DNA from: Burkholderiales bacterium
Lineage (GTDB): Bacteria; Pseudomonadota; Gammaproteobacteria; Burkholderiales; Burkholderiaceae_C
Assembly (NCBI GenBank): GCA_026932235.1
Contig: JAIXKR010000117.1
Location: forward strand, 1-51,505
Direction: 5' to 3'
DNA: 51,505 nt
This document shows, in pieces, positions 27,280-35,763 of this stretch (positions within the stretch are counted from its first letter, which is position 1; each line of letters starts with the position of its first letter). Below the pieces are notes generated by a model. The model was not told the origin of the DNA and searched no databases. It saw only the letters and a program-made list of their open reading frames with translations. The position numbers were made by a program, and so were the translations under genes.

Positions 27280-27285
27280 TATAAC
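27280..27285 (+). promoter_or_regulatory. Candidate -10 element for lplT
   Basis: TATAAC in the 198-base alr-lplT gap, the only AT-rich hexamer there. It would give a leader of about 150 bases before the lplT ATG. The -35 is unclear. Confidence 0.25.
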
Positions 27286-27436
27286 CCGCGCGCCCCGGGG
27301 CGCTTGCCCCATGGGCCATGGGCTGCGCTGCATCGTTCCCGCACGGGGCCAGGCAAGCTGGCGACTTTGTTTCGATCCGAGAGACTGGAGTGTGGGCGAG
27401 GGCGGGTCGACCGCCGCGCCGGATGCGCGCGATGCG

Positions 27437-28717
27437 ATGAAAAAAGGCTTCTCGACCATCATGTCGGCGCAGTTCTTCAGCTCGCTGGCCGACAACGCGC
27501 TACTCGTGGCCGCGGTCGAGCTGCTGCTCGAAAGCCAGGCGCCACAATGGCAGACGCCCGCGCTGGCGCCGATGTTCGCGCTCTTCTACGTCGTGCTCGC
27601 GCCCTTCGTCGGCGCCTTCGCCGACAGCATCCCCAAGGGCCGGGTGATGTTCGTCTCCAACGGCATCAAGATCGTCGGCTGCCTGATGATGCTTTTCGGC
27701 ACGCATCCGCTGCTGGCCTACGCGGTGGTCGGTCTGGGGGCGGCGACCTACTCGCCGGCCAAGTACGGCATCCTCACCGAGTTGCTGCCGCCCTCGCAGC
27801 TCGTCAAGGGCAACGGCTGGATCGAGGGGTTGACGGTGGCGTCGATCATCCTGGGCATTCTGCTCGGGGGTCAGCTCGTCGGCCCGCGGCTGGCGCCGCT
27901 GCTGCTGGGCCTGGACCTGCCCTTGATCGACACCGGCATCGACACCCCCCCGGAGGCCGCAATCGTCGTCATCGCCGTCGTCTACCTCATCGCCGCGGTC
28001 ATCAACCTCTACATCCCGCGCACGAGCGCGCCGCTGATCCCGATGACCGGCAGCGTTTCCAGCATGGTGCGCGACTTCGCCGTCTGCAACGCGCGGCTGT
28101 GGGCCGACAAGCTGGGCCAGATCACGCTGGCGACGACAACGCTGCTGTGGGGCATCTTCGGCAACCTGCGACTGATCGTCTTCGCCTGGGCCGCCGCGGC
28201 GCTGGGCTACGGCACGACGCAGGCCTCCAACCTCGCCGGGGTGGTGATCATCGGCTCGGTCGTCGGCGCCGTCGCCGCCTCGGTGACGACCAAGCTCGAC
28301 CGCGCGACCAACGTTCTCAGGCTGGGCATCGTGGTCGGCTTCCTGATGATCGGCCTCAACGTCATCAGCAGCGCCTGGATGGCCGCGCCCTTCCTCATCG
28401 TGCTGGGCGCGCTCTGCGGCTTCCTCATCGTGCCGATGAACGCGCTGCTGCAGCATCGCGGCCACAACCTGATGGGCGCCGGGCGCTCCATCGCGGTGCA
28501 GAACTTCAACGAGCAGGCCTGCATCCTGGGCCTCGGCGCCTTCTACGCGGGCATGACGCGCCTGGGGCTGTCGGCCTTCGTGGCCATCGCCGTGTTCGGA
28601 CTGATGGTGGCCGGCACGATGGAGCTGATCCGCCGCTGGCACCTGCACAACACGGTCGTGCATCGCGACGAGATCGAGCGGCTGCTGGCGATCGCGCGCA
28701 TCGACGGCGGCCACTGA
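27437..28717 (+). CDS. lplT: Lysophospholipid transporter LplT (MFS)
   Basis: 426 residues with about twelve membrane helices. It begins [23 protein letters not shown], the typical LplT start. [12 protein letters not shown]-like motif A is seen as [14 protein letters not shown], and [27 protein letters not shown] is the family signature between helices 4 and 5. LplT flips lysophospholipids across the inner membrane for re-acylation. The partner acyltransferase gene aas is not adjacent. The frame is open 42 codons upstream, but the ATG at 27437 is the conserved start. Confidence 0.92.
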   Translation: MKKGFSTIMSAQFFSSLADNALLVAAVELLLESQAPQWQTPALAPMFALFYVVLAPFVGAFADSIPKGRVMFVSNGIKIVGCLMMLFGTHPLLAYAVVGLGAATYSPAKYGILTELLPPSQLVKGNGWIEGLTVASIILGILLGGQLVGPRLAPLLLGLDLPLIDTGIDTPPEAAIVVIAVVYLIAAVINLYIPRTSAPLIPMTGSVSSMVRDFAVCNARLWADKLGQITLATTTLLWGIFGNLRLIVFAWAAAALGYGTTQASNLAGVVIIGSVVGAVAASVTTKLDRATNVLRLGIVVGFLMIGLNVISSAWMAAPFLIVLGALCGFLIVPMNALLQHRGHNLMGAGRSIAVQNFNEQACILGLGAFYAGMTRLGLSAFVAIAVFGLMVAGTMELIRRWHLHNTVVHRDEIERLLAIARIDGGH

Positions 28718-28778
28718 AGGCGGCCGCGCGTATGCTTGCGCGCCCCGATCCCAACCCGCGCCCCGAGCGCGCACAGCC

Positions 28779-29972
28779 ATGTTCCAGCACCTCGACGCCT
28801 ACGCCGGCGACCCCATCCTCGGCCTCAACGAGGCCTTCCAGAAGGATCCGCGGGCGCACAAGGTCAACGTCTCGATCGGCATCTACTTCGACGACGCCGG
28901 CCGCATTCCGGTGCTGGACTGCGTGCGCCAGGCCGAGGCGCAAATGCTCGCCGAGGGCGGGGCCAAGCCCTACCTGCCGATCGAAGGCGATGCGGCGGCA
29001 CGCAGCGCCGTGCAGGCCTTGCTCTTTGGCGCCGGGCACGAGGCGCTGCAAAGCGGCCGCGTGGCGACGCTGCAGACCATCGGCTCCAGCGGCGGACTGA
29101 AGGTCGGCGCCGACTTCATCGCGCGCTGGTTCCCGGGCAGCGAGGTCTGGGTCAGCGACCCGACCTGGGACAACCACCGCGCGATGTTCGAGGGTGCCGG
29201 GCTGCGCGTGCACGCCTACCCCTACTACGACGCCGCCAGCGGCGGCGTCCGGTTCGACGCCATGCTGCAGACGCTGCAAGGCCTGCCCGCGCGCAGCATC
29301 GTGCTGCTGCACGCCTGCTGCCACAACCCCACCGGCGTCGACCTCACGCGCGCGCAGTGGCAGGAACTGGCCGCGCTGCTGAAGGCGCGCGCGCTGCTGC
29401 CCTTCCTGGATCTGGCCTACCAGGGCTACGGCGAAGGCATCGAGGAGGACGCGTACGCACCGCGCGCGCTCGCCGAGGCAGGGCTGTCCTTCTTCATCGC
29501 CAACTCCTTCAGCAAGAGCATGAGCGTCTATGGTGAGCGCTGCGGCGCACTCTCGGTGGTCTGCGCGGATGCCGACCAGGCCGAGCGCGTGCTCGGGCAG
29601 CTCAAGGCGACGGTGCGCCGCAACTACTCGAGTCCTCCGTTGCACGCCGCGGGCATCGTCGCGCGCGTCCTCGGCGACCCGGCCTTGCGTTCCAGCTGGG
29701 AGGCCGACGTCGCGGCGATGCGCGAGCGCATCCTGGAGATGCGGCGTCGACTGCACGGCCTGCTGAGCGCACGGCTGCCCGGGCGCGATCTCGGGCACTT
29801 CCTGAGCCAGCGCGGCATGTTCAGCTACACCGGCCTCTCGGCGGCACAGGTCGACCGCCTGCGCGACGAGTTCGGCATCTACCTCATCCGCTCGGGGCGC
29901 ATCTGCATCGCCGGCCTGAACAGCGGCAACGTCGAACGCACCGCCGAGGCCATGGCCACCGTGATGCGCTGA
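28779..29972 (+). CDS. Aromatic-amino-acid / aspartate aminotransferase (class I, PLP)
   Basis: 397 residues, the size of AspC/TyrB. It starts [20 protein letters not shown]. Substrate and cofactor motifs follow in order: [41 protein letters not shown] and the PLP lysine [16 protein letters not shown], with the terminal Arg region [15 protein letters not shown]. It transaminates aspartate or aromatic amino acids with 2-oxoglutarate. Sequence alone does not separate AspC from TyrB, so no symbol is given. It is downstream of lplT with 61 bases between. Confidence 0.92.
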   Translation: MFQHLDAYAGDPILGLNEAFQKDPRAHKVNVSIGIYFDDAGRIPVLDCVRQAEAQMLAEGGAKPYLPIEGDAAARSAVQALLFGAGHEALQSGRVATLQTIGSSGGLKVGADFIARWFPGSEVWVSDPTWDNHRAMFEGAGLRVHAYPYYDAASGGVRFDAMLQTLQGLPARSIVLLHACCHNPTGVDLTRAQWQELAALLKARALLPFLDLAYQGYGEGIEEDAYAPRALAEAGLSFFIANSFSKSMSVYGERCGALSVVCADADQAERVLGQLKATVRRNYSSPPLHAAGIVARVLGDPALRSSWEADVAAMRERILEMRRRLHGLLSARLPGRDLGHFLSQRGMFSYTGLSAAQVDRLRDEFGIYLIRSGRICIAGLNSGNVERTAEAMATVMR

Positions 29973-30024
29973 ACGCCGTCGGGGACATGTGGCCGGTGCG
30001 GGCATGACCCTGTCCTGCACAAGA

Positions 30025-30058
30025 TCTAGGGTTAACCCTAGAATTCAGGGTATTCCCT
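30025..30058. promoter_or_regulatory. Two tandem AGGG-N4-CCCT palindromes
   Basis: TCTAGGGTTAACCCTAGA at 30025-30042 is a perfect 18-base palindrome. A second, related inverted repeat AGGGTATTCCCT lies at 30047-30058. Their centres are 19 bases apart, about two helical turns, as for two dimers bound on one DNA face. They stand upstream of the 86-residue gene in a locally AT-rich patch of an otherwise GC-rich genome. Confidence 0.6.
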
Positions 30059-30086
30059 CATCAGAATGCCATCTGCAGGAATCGTC

Positions 30087-30347
30087 ATGCGCGTTTCGAA
30101 CACCCTCCCGACCCACCATCTCGGCGCCAGCGCCACACCCCGCATCGCGGGCCTGGTCGGGCGCATCCAAGACGTGGTCGGAGGCTTCTTCCGGATCACC
30201 GCCCCGGAGAGGCCGCGCATCACCGACGCCAGCATGGTGCGCCGCATGGCCGATCGCCTGATCTACAGCGACCCGACGCTGGCGGCGGACCTCTACGCGG
30301 CGGCCAGCCGGCACGAACGCTTCGATCAGGACTTCCGCGTGGACTGA
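30087..30347 (+). CDS. Small protein of unknown function behind tandem palindromes
   Basis: 86 residues: MRVSNTLPTHHLGASATP, then GRIQDVVGGFFRI, SMVRRMADRLIYSDPTLAADLYAAASRHER and a short acidic end (FDQDFRVD). It is soluble and mostly helical after residue 20. No family is recognised with confidence. The ATG at 30087 is preferred because AGGAA lies six bases upstream; an in-frame ATG at 30066 would add seven residues. The conserved-looking operator pair directly upstream suggests a regulated, real gene. Confidence 0.62.
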   Translation: MRVSNTLPTHHLGASATPRIAGLVGRIQDVVGGFFRITAPERPRITDASMVRRMADRLIYSDPTLAADLYAAASRHERFDQDFRVD

Positions 30348-30393
30348 ACGCGACCTCCATGGGCGGCGGCCCGTTGAGGCATCATCGCCGCCG

Positions 30394-31356
30394 ATGGGCC
30401 CCTTCCTCCTCAAGCGCCTGGCCACCTTCGTGGCCACCCTGCTCGTGGCCTCGATGCTCGTCTTCGCCGTGCTCGAGTTGCTACCGGGCAACGCCGCGGA
30501 GGTGATCCTCGGCGACACCGCCACGCCCGAGGCGATCGCCGCGCTGCAGGCGAAGATGGGGCTGGACCGGCCCCCGCTGGCGCGCTATCTCGACTGGGTC
30601 GGCGGCTGGCTGCAAGGGCAGAGCGCCGAGAGCATCAGCTACGGCACGCCGACCGCCGAGCTGATCGCCGAGCGCCTGCGCGTGACGCTGCCGCTGGCGG
30701 TTCTGGCGATGACGCTCACCGTCGTGCTGGCACTGGGGCTTGGCGTCTACGCCGCCGCACACCACAACCGCGCGGGCGACTTCGGCGTCATGGCGGCCAG
30801 CCAGCTCGGCATCGCGGTGCCCAACTTCTGGTTCGCGATCCTGCTCATCCTGCTCTTCGCGGTGAAGCTGCAGTGGGTCGGCGCCGGCGGCTTCCCGGGC
30901 TGGACCGAGGACGAGGGCGGCAGCCCGGGGCAGGCGCTGCTGGCGCTGGCGCTGCCCGCGCTGAGCCTGGCGCTGGTGCAGGCGGCGATCCTCGCGCGCA
31001 TGACGCGCTCGGCGGTGCTCGAGGTGATGCGCGAGGATTACGTGCGCACCGCGCGCGCCAAGGGTCTCTCGCGGCGCCAGGCGATGTGGCGCCACGTGCT
31101 GCGCAACGCGATGATCCCGGTGCTGACGGTGAGCGGCCTGCAGTTCGCCAACCTCGTCACCGGCACCATCGTGGTCGAGAACGTGTTCGTGCTCCCCGGG
31201 ATCGGGCGGCTCGTTTTCCAGGCGATCAGCAACCGCGACCTCGTCGTCGTGCGCGACGTCGTCATGCTGCTCGCGGCGATCGTGGTCATCGTCAACTTCG
31301 TCGTCGACCTGCTCTACGCCGCCGTCGACCCGCGCCTGCGCCGGAGCCAGGCGTGA
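30394..31356 (+). CDS. Peptide/nickel-type ABC transporter permease (DppB/OppB family)
   Basis: 320 residues with six membrane helices. The N-terminal first helix and LPGNAAEVILGD are typical of DppB/OppB proteins, and the cytoplasmic EAA loop that docks the ATPase reads RTARAKGLSRRQAMWRHVL followed by RNAMIPVLT. It forms half of the membrane channel with the next gene. Its stop overlaps the GTG start of that gene. The matching ATPases lie 2.6 kb downstream. Confidence 0.93.
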   Translation: MGPFLLKRLATFVATLLVASMLVFAVLELLPGNAAEVILGDTATPEAIAALQAKMGLDRPPLARYLDWVGGWLQGQSAESISYGTPTAELIAERLRVTLPLAVLAMTLTVVLALGLGVYAAAHHNRAGDFGVMAASQLGIAVPNFWFAILLILLFAVKLQWVGAGGFPGWTEDEGGSPGQALLALALPALSLALVQAAILARMTRSAVLEVMREDYVRTARAKGLSRRQAMWRHVLRNAMIPVLTVSGLQFANLVTGTIVVENVFVLPGIGRLVFQAISNRDLVVVRDVVMLLAAIVVIVNFVVDLLYAAVDPRLRRSQA

Positions 31357-32186
31357 GTTTCCGCACACGCGCAAGGCGTCATCCGAGCTTCGTCGTCGGC
31401 GGCCTGCTGACGCTGCTGCTGGTGCTGGCGGCGACGCTCTCGCTCGTGTGGACGCCGCATCCGCCCGCCGAGATCGACATCGCGCTCAAGTTGAGGCCGC
31501 CGGACGCGACGCACTGGCTCGGCACCGACACCTTCGGCCGCGACGTCGCCTCGCAACTGCTCGTGGGCGCGCAGGCGAGCATCCTCGTCGGCGTCATCGC
31601 GGTGGGAATCGGCGTGCTCGCGGGCGTCGCGCTGGGCTGCCTCGCCGCCGCGCGCCGCGGCTGGGTGGAGGAGCTGGTGATGCGCGCGGCCGACTTCACC
31701 TTCGCCTTTCCGGCCCTGCTCACCGCGATCATGCTGACCGCGATCTACGGGCCCGGGCTGGTGACGAGCATCGTCGCCATCGGCATCTTCAACATCCCGG
31801 TGTTCGCGCGCATCACGCGCGGCGCGGCGAATGCGGTGTGGGCGCGCGAGTACGTGCTCGCGGCACGAGCCGCGGGCAAGAGCCGCTGGCGCATCACGCT
31901 CGACCACGTCCTGCCCAACATCGCCAACCAGCTCATCGTGCAGGCGAGCGTGTCCTTCGCCACCGCCATCCTCGCCGAGGCGGCGCTGTCGTACCTGGGG
32001 CTGGGCACGCAGCCGCCGCGCCCGAGCTGGGGCCGCATGCTCTCCGAGGCGCAGACGCTGCTCTTCCAGGCGCCCCTGCTGGCGGTGTGGCCCGGCGTCG
32101 CGATCGTGCTCAGCGTGCTCGGGCTGAACCTGATGGGCGACGGCCTGCGCGACCTGATGGATCCGAAGCTGGCCAGAAAGCGTTGA
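31353..32186 (+). CDS. Peptide/nickel-type ABC transporter permease (DppC/OppC family)
   Basis: 277 residues. The DppC signature HWLGTDTFGRDVASQLLVGAQ follows the first helix, and the EAA loop reads ARAAGKSRWRITLDHVLPN. It begins at GTG 31353, overlapping the TGA of the first permease (GTGA), which indicates coupled translation. Together they form a heterodimeric channel for peptides or similar compounds. Right after its stop lies a broken DsbA-like gene start. Confidence 0.93.
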   Translation: MSFRTRARRHPSFVVGGLLTLLLVLAATLSLVWTPHPPAEIDIALKLRPPDATHWLGTDTFGRDVASQLLVGAQASILVGVIAVGIGVLAGVALGCLAAARRGWVEELVMRAADFTFAFPALLTAIMLTAIYGPGLVTSIVAIGIFNIPVFARITRGAANAVWAREYVLAARAAGKSRWRITLDHVLPNIANQLIVQASVSFATAILAEAALSYLGLGTQPPRPSWGRMLSEAQTLLFQAPLLAVWPGVAIVLSVLGLNLMGDGLRDLMDPKLARKR

Positions 32187-32188
32187 CC

Positions 32189-32293
32189 GTGAGGATCGAA
32201 TTCGTCTCCGACATCGCCTTTCCCTGGTGCGCCATCGGCGTGCAAGGCCTGGAGCAGGCGCCGGCCGCAAGTTTTCGCCGAGCGGGCCGATAA
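32189..32293 (+). pseudogene. Remnant of a DsbA/FrnE-like thioredoxin-fold gene (5' end only)
   Basis: From a GTG two bases after the permease stop, 34 codons run to a TAA. The first ~24 residues (VRIEFVSDIAFPWCAIGVQG) closely resemble the start of FrnE/2-hydroxychromene-2-carboxylate isomerase-type DsbA proteins, which normally have about 210-220 residues and a CPWC active site. Here the first Cys is Phe (TTT for TGT/TGC), and the sequence after GLEQAP departs from the family. The rest of the gene is missing. It reads as a truncated leftover. Confidence 0.6.
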
Positions 32294-32299
32294 CCCATC

Positions 32300-33445
32300 G
32301 TGTCGAACGAGCCGTCACCCCCACAAGACGCCCCGGCGGCGCCCGGTCTTGCCCGCGACCCCGACGGCGAGTCCCGGCTCATGGCCGCGGCGCTGCACGA
32401 CGACAACCTGCGCCGCATCCGCTGGGTGGCGCTGGCGATGCCGCTGCTGAACCTGCTTTTCCTCACCGCGCTGCTGACGGCCACGCCCCACACCGAGCCG
32501 CGCATGCTGCACTGGCAGGAGGCGCTGCGACCGTTGCACTTGGCGATGGCGCCCGTGTTCCTGCTGCTCGGACTCGGCGCGGTGTGGCTGCTGCGCCGCC
32601 CGGCCGCGCCTTCCCTGCTGCGCGCGGCTTGGGCGCGGCTGACTGCTGTGGCCGCACTCGGTTTCGCGATCGCCTTCGTCGCCGCCGACCAGCGCGTCGG
32701 CGGCAACATCACGACCTTCACCCTCGGCGCCATCCTCACCGGTGTCGTCGTCGTCATGCCGCCGCTGCAGTCGGCGCTCCTCTACATCGCGGCGCTCGTG
32801 GCCTTCTGGATCGTGATCGGGGCGACGCAGGTCGATGCCGTGCTGCTGCTGGCGGCGCAACTCAACGGCATCACCGGCGCCACCCTGGGCTGGGTGCTGG
32901 CGGCGATCACCTGGCGCCAGGCGCTCGTGAACAAGCGCCTCACGCTGCAACTGCAGCGCGCGGCAACGACCGACAGCCTGACCGGCCTGGCCAACCGCAA
33001 GGAGACGGTGCGCCTCGTCAACGAGGAGTTGCGGCGCGGCGCGCGCCACGGCCACCCGACCAGCCTGCTGCTGCTGGACCTGGACCACTTCAAACAGGTC
33101 AACGATCGCCTGGGCCATCCCGGCGGCGACCGCGTGCTGAAACATGCGGCGGCGGTTCTCGAGCAGTCGCTGCGTGCTCAAGACCGCATCGGCCGCCTCG
33201 GCGGCGAGGAGTTCCTCGTGCTCCTGCCGCAGACCGACGCCCAGGGGGCGCGGCGCCTCGCCGAACGCGTGCGCCAGCGCCTGGCCGAAGCGCTCGCCGA
33301 GCACGGCGAGATCACCTGCAGCATCGGCTTCATCACCAGCGAGACGGGCGAGGAATCGGGTTTCGATCAGCTCTACGTGCAGGCCGACCACGCCCTCTAC
33401 CGCGCCAAGGCCGGCGGGCGCAACCGCTGCGAGGTGGCGGCCTGA
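32300..33445 (+). CDS. Membrane-bound diguanylate cyclase (GGDEF)
   Basis: 381 residues from a GTG start. Six hydrophobic segments in the first ~205 residues form a membrane sensor with no recognisable ligand motif. The GGDEF domain follows (TTDSLTGLANRKE onward), with an intact GGEEF and, five residues before it, RAQD, the RxxD inhibitory site for product feedback. This predicts an active, feedback-controlled c-di-GMP synthase. It lies inside the ABC transporter cluster, between the permeases and ATPases. The ribosome site before the GTG is weak. Confidence 0.9.
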   Translation: MSNEPSPPQDAPAAPGLARDPDGESRLMAAALHDDNLRRIRWVALAMPLLNLLFLTALLTATPHTEPRMLHWQEALRPLHLAMAPVFLLLGLGAVWLLRRPAAPSLLRAAWARLTAVAALGFAIAFVAADQRVGGNITTFTLGAILTGVVVVMPPLQSALLYIAALVAFWIVIGATQVDAVLLLAAQLNGITGATLGWVLAAITWRQALVNKRLTLQLQRAATTDSLTGLANRKETVRLVNEELRRGARHGHPTSLLLLDLDHFKQVNDRLGHPGGDRVLKHAAAVLEQSLRAQDRIGRLGGEEFLVLLPQTDAQGARRLAERVRQRLAEALAEHGEITCSIGFITSETGEESGFDQLYVQADHALYRAKAGGRNRCEVAA

Positions 33446-33510
33446 CGAGGGTGGCCGCGTGCGCAGGCCGCCGGCTTCGCCGTCGCCGAGGTAAAGCTTC
33501 GTTGCTGCGT

Positions 33511-33526
33511 CGCCGCGATCGCGGCG
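33511..33526. repeat. 16-base perfect palindrome CGCCGCGATCGCGGCG
   Basis: Self-complementary sequence in the 123-base gap between the diguanylate cyclase and the small lipoprotein. It could fold as a hairpin in RNA but has no loop or T-run; it may be chance in GC-rich DNA or a protein site. Confidence 0.35.
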
Positions 33527-33568
33527 GGCGCCGTTGAAGGGGGGTTCCGGAACCTCACGGAGGTGCTG

Positions 33569-33907
33569 ATGTCTCGAAGCCCCTGGCCGCCGCGGGTGGC
33601 CCTCATCCTGGCGTTGACCCTGAGCGGCTGCGTCATCGCGCCGCTCGGTCCCGGAGGCTACGGCCACGACGACGGCCCGGTGGTCGAAGCCGCGCCACCG
33701 CCGCCGCGCTGGGATCCGCCGCCGCCGTCGCCGGGCCCCGCCTATGCGTGGATCGGCGGCTACTGGTCCTGGCAACTCGGGCGTCATGTCTGGATCGGCG
33801 GGCGCTGGGCGCTGCCGCCGGCCCCCGGCCGTGTCTGGGTGCCGGGCCAATGGAGCCGCGTTCCCCGCGGTTGGCGCTGGCGCGACGGCTACTGGAGCAG
33901 GCGCTGA
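33569..33907 (+). CDS. Small Trp/Gly/Pro-rich lipoprotein with YxWxxGxW-type repeats
   Basis: 112 residues. The lipobox is ALILALTLSGC, followed by a Pro-rich linker and four Trp-rich repeats: AWIGGYWSWQLG, HVWIGGRWALPP, RVWVPGQWSRVP and RWRDGYWSRR. These resemble the YXWGQXW-type repeat lipoproteins found in betaproteobacteria, probably anchored to the outer membrane; function unknown. GGAGG (33559-33563) five bases before the ATG fixes the start. Confidence 0.82.
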   Translation: MSRSPWPPRVALILALTLSGCVIAPLGPGGYGHDDGPVVEAAPPPPRWDPPPPSPGPAYAWIGGYWSWQLGRHVWIGGRWALPPAPGRVWVPGQWSRVPRGWRWRDGYWSRR

Positions 33908-33965
33908 ACGCGATCCGCCCCGGCTGCGCCGCGCGGAGCAAGCGCAGAGCCGTTATCGTCGGCGG

Positions 33966-34934
33966 GTGGCTGAACTGCTCGAAGTCCGCGACCTGCGCGT
34001 CACGCTGCAAACCGCCCGCGGCCCGGCCGATGCGCTGCGCGGGGTCTCGTTCGCGATGGCGCGCGGCGACACCGTCGGGCTCATCGGCGAATCCGGCTGC
34101 GGCAAGTCGATCACGGCGCTGGCGCTGATGGGCCTGCTGCCCGAGGGCGCGCGCGTCGCCGGCTCGATCCGTCTGCACGGGCAGGAGCTCACCGCGCTGC
34201 CCGAGGACGGGCTCTGCACCTTGCGCGGCAACCGCATCGGCATGGTGTTCCAGGAGCCGATGACGGCGCTCAACCCCCTGCACACCGTGGGGCGGCAGAT
34301 CGCCGAACCGCTGCGCCTGCACAAGGGGCTCTCGGCTGCGGCGGCGCGCGCGCAGGCGCTGCGCCTGCTCGAGCGCGTGCAGCTGCCGCAGGCGGCGCAG
34401 CGGCTGGACGCCTATCCGCACCAGCTCTCCGGCGGGCAGCGCCAGCGCGTGGTCATCGCCATCGCGCTGGCCTGCGGCCCGGACCTGCTGGTGGCCGACG
34501 AGCCGACGACGGCGCTGGACGTGACGATCCAGCGCGAAGTGCTGGATCTCATCCGCGAACTCGTGCGCGAGGACGGCATGGGACTGCTTCTGATCAGCCA
34601 CGACCTGGGCGTGATGGCCGATACCGTGCAGCGGCTGCTGGTCATGTACGGCGGCACCGTGGTCGAGAGCGGCCCGACCGCCGAGGTTTTCGACCGCCTG
34701 GCGCACCCCTACTCGCGCGGTCTCTTCGCCGCGCGCCCGCGCATCGGCCTGCCGCGCGGGACACGGCTGGCGACGATCCCCGGCCGTGTTCCCGAGCTCT
34801 CCGACCTGCCGCCGGGCTGCCCCTTCGCCGATCGTTGTGCGCTCGTCGTCGACGCCTGCCGCGGCGCACTGCCGGCGACGGACGAGGTTGCGCCCGGTCA
34901 CCTCGTGCGCTGCATCCGCTGGCGCGAGGCATGA
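33966..34934 (+). CDS. Peptide-type ABC transporter ATP-binding protein (DppD/OppD family)
   Basis: 322 residues. Walker [12 protein letters not shown], the Q-loop [14 protein letters not shown] signature LSGGQRQRV, Walker [14 protein letters not shown] and the H-loop SHDLG are all intact. The OppD-type C-terminal extension has the four-cysteine-like iron-sulfur/zinc segment (GCPFADRC, then AC and RC). The start is GTG at 33966. The last bases form ATGA with the next gene. It powers import with the permeases upstream. Confidence 0.93.
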   Translation: MAELLEVRDLRVTLQTARGPADALRGVSFAMARGDTVGLIGESGCGKSITALALMGLLPEGARVAGSIRLHGQELTALPEDGLCTLRGNRIGMVFQEPMTALNPLHTVGRQIAEPLRLHKGLSAAAARAQALRLLERVQLPQAAQRLDAYPHQLSGGQRQRVVIAIALACGPDLLVADEPTTALDVTIQREVLDLIRELVREDGMGLLLISHDLGVMADTVQRLLVMYGGTVVESGPTAEVFDRLAHPYSRGLFAARPRIGLPRGTRLATIPGRVPELSDLPPGCPFADRCALVVDACRGALPATDEVAPGHLVRCIRWREA

Positions 34935-35740
34935 GCGCGCCGCCGCTGCTCGACGTGCGCGAGGTGCAGCAGCACTATCTGCTGCCGCGCGAGCGCCTCT
35001 TCGGCCCGCGTCCGGTCGTGCATGCGCTGCGCGGCGTCAGCTTCACGCTGCAGCGTGGCCGCAGCCTGGGCATCGTCGGCGAGTCGGGTTCGGGCAAGAG
35101 CACGCTCGCACGCGTCGTGATGGCGCTGGAGACACCGAGCGCGGGCGAGGTCCGCTTCGAGGGGCAGGATCTGGCGACGCTCGACGCCGCGGCACTGCGG
35201 CGCGCGCGCACGGGCTTCCAGATGGTGTTCCAGGACCCCTACGGCAGCCTGGACCCGCGGCGCAAGGTGCTGCAGACGGTGGCCGAGCCGCTGGCCGTGC
35301 TGCACGGCACGCCGCGCGCCGAACAGCGCGAGCGCGCCGCCGAGGCACTGGACGCGGTCGGCCTGCGTCCAGCGGACCTCGACAAGTACCCGCACGAGTT
35401 CAGCGGTGGCCAACGCCAGCGCGTCGCCATCGCGCGCGCGCTGATCACGCGTCCGCAACTCATCGTCGCCGACGAGCCGGTGAGCGCGCTCGATGTCTCG
35501 GTGCAGGCGCAGGTGCTGAACCTGATGCAGGACCTGCAGGACCGCTTCGGCGTCACCTACCTCTTCATCAGCCACGACCTCGCGGTCGTCGACCTGGTCT
35601 GCGACGAGGTCATCGTGCTGCAGCAGGGCCGCATCGTCGAGCAGGGCGCGCCCGAGCAGCTCTTTCACGCGCCGCAGCACCCGTATACGCAGCGGCTGCT
35701 CGCCGCCGTACCCGGGCGCGGCGCCGTCGCCGCAGCCTGA
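34931..35740 (+). CDS. Peptide-type ABC transporter ATP-binding protein (DppF/OppF family)
   Basis: 269 residues with Walker A GESGSGKSTLA, VFQDPYGSLDPR (the typical OppF Q-loop), [15 protein letters not shown], Walker B LIVADEPVSALDV and SHDLA. The C-terminal extension is short compared with many OppF proteins (it stops soon after HPYTQRLLAAVPG). Its ATG overlaps the TGA of the DppD-like gene. It would pair with that subunit as an ATPase heterodimer. Confidence 0.93.
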   Translation: MSAPPLLDVREVQQHYLLPRERLFGPRPVVHALRGVSFTLQRGRSLGIVGESGSGKSTLARVVMALETPSAGEVRFEGQDLATLDAAALRRARTGFQMVFQDPYGSLDPRRKVLQTVAEPLAVLHGTPRAEQRERAAEALDAVGLRPADLDKYPHEFSGGQRQRVAIARALITRPQLIVADEPVSALDVSVQAQVLNLMQDLQDRFGVTYLFISHDLAVVDLVCDEVIVLQQGRIVEQGAPEQLFHAPQHPYTQRLLAAVPGRGAVAAA

Positions 35741-35763
35741 ACCCGCAGGAAGGAGTCCGCCCC

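Noticed and set aside
27311-27436. An N-terminal extension of lplT from an upstream in-frame ATG
   Set aside because: The extra 42 residues are unlike any LplT start; [13 protein letters not shown] is the expected beginning.
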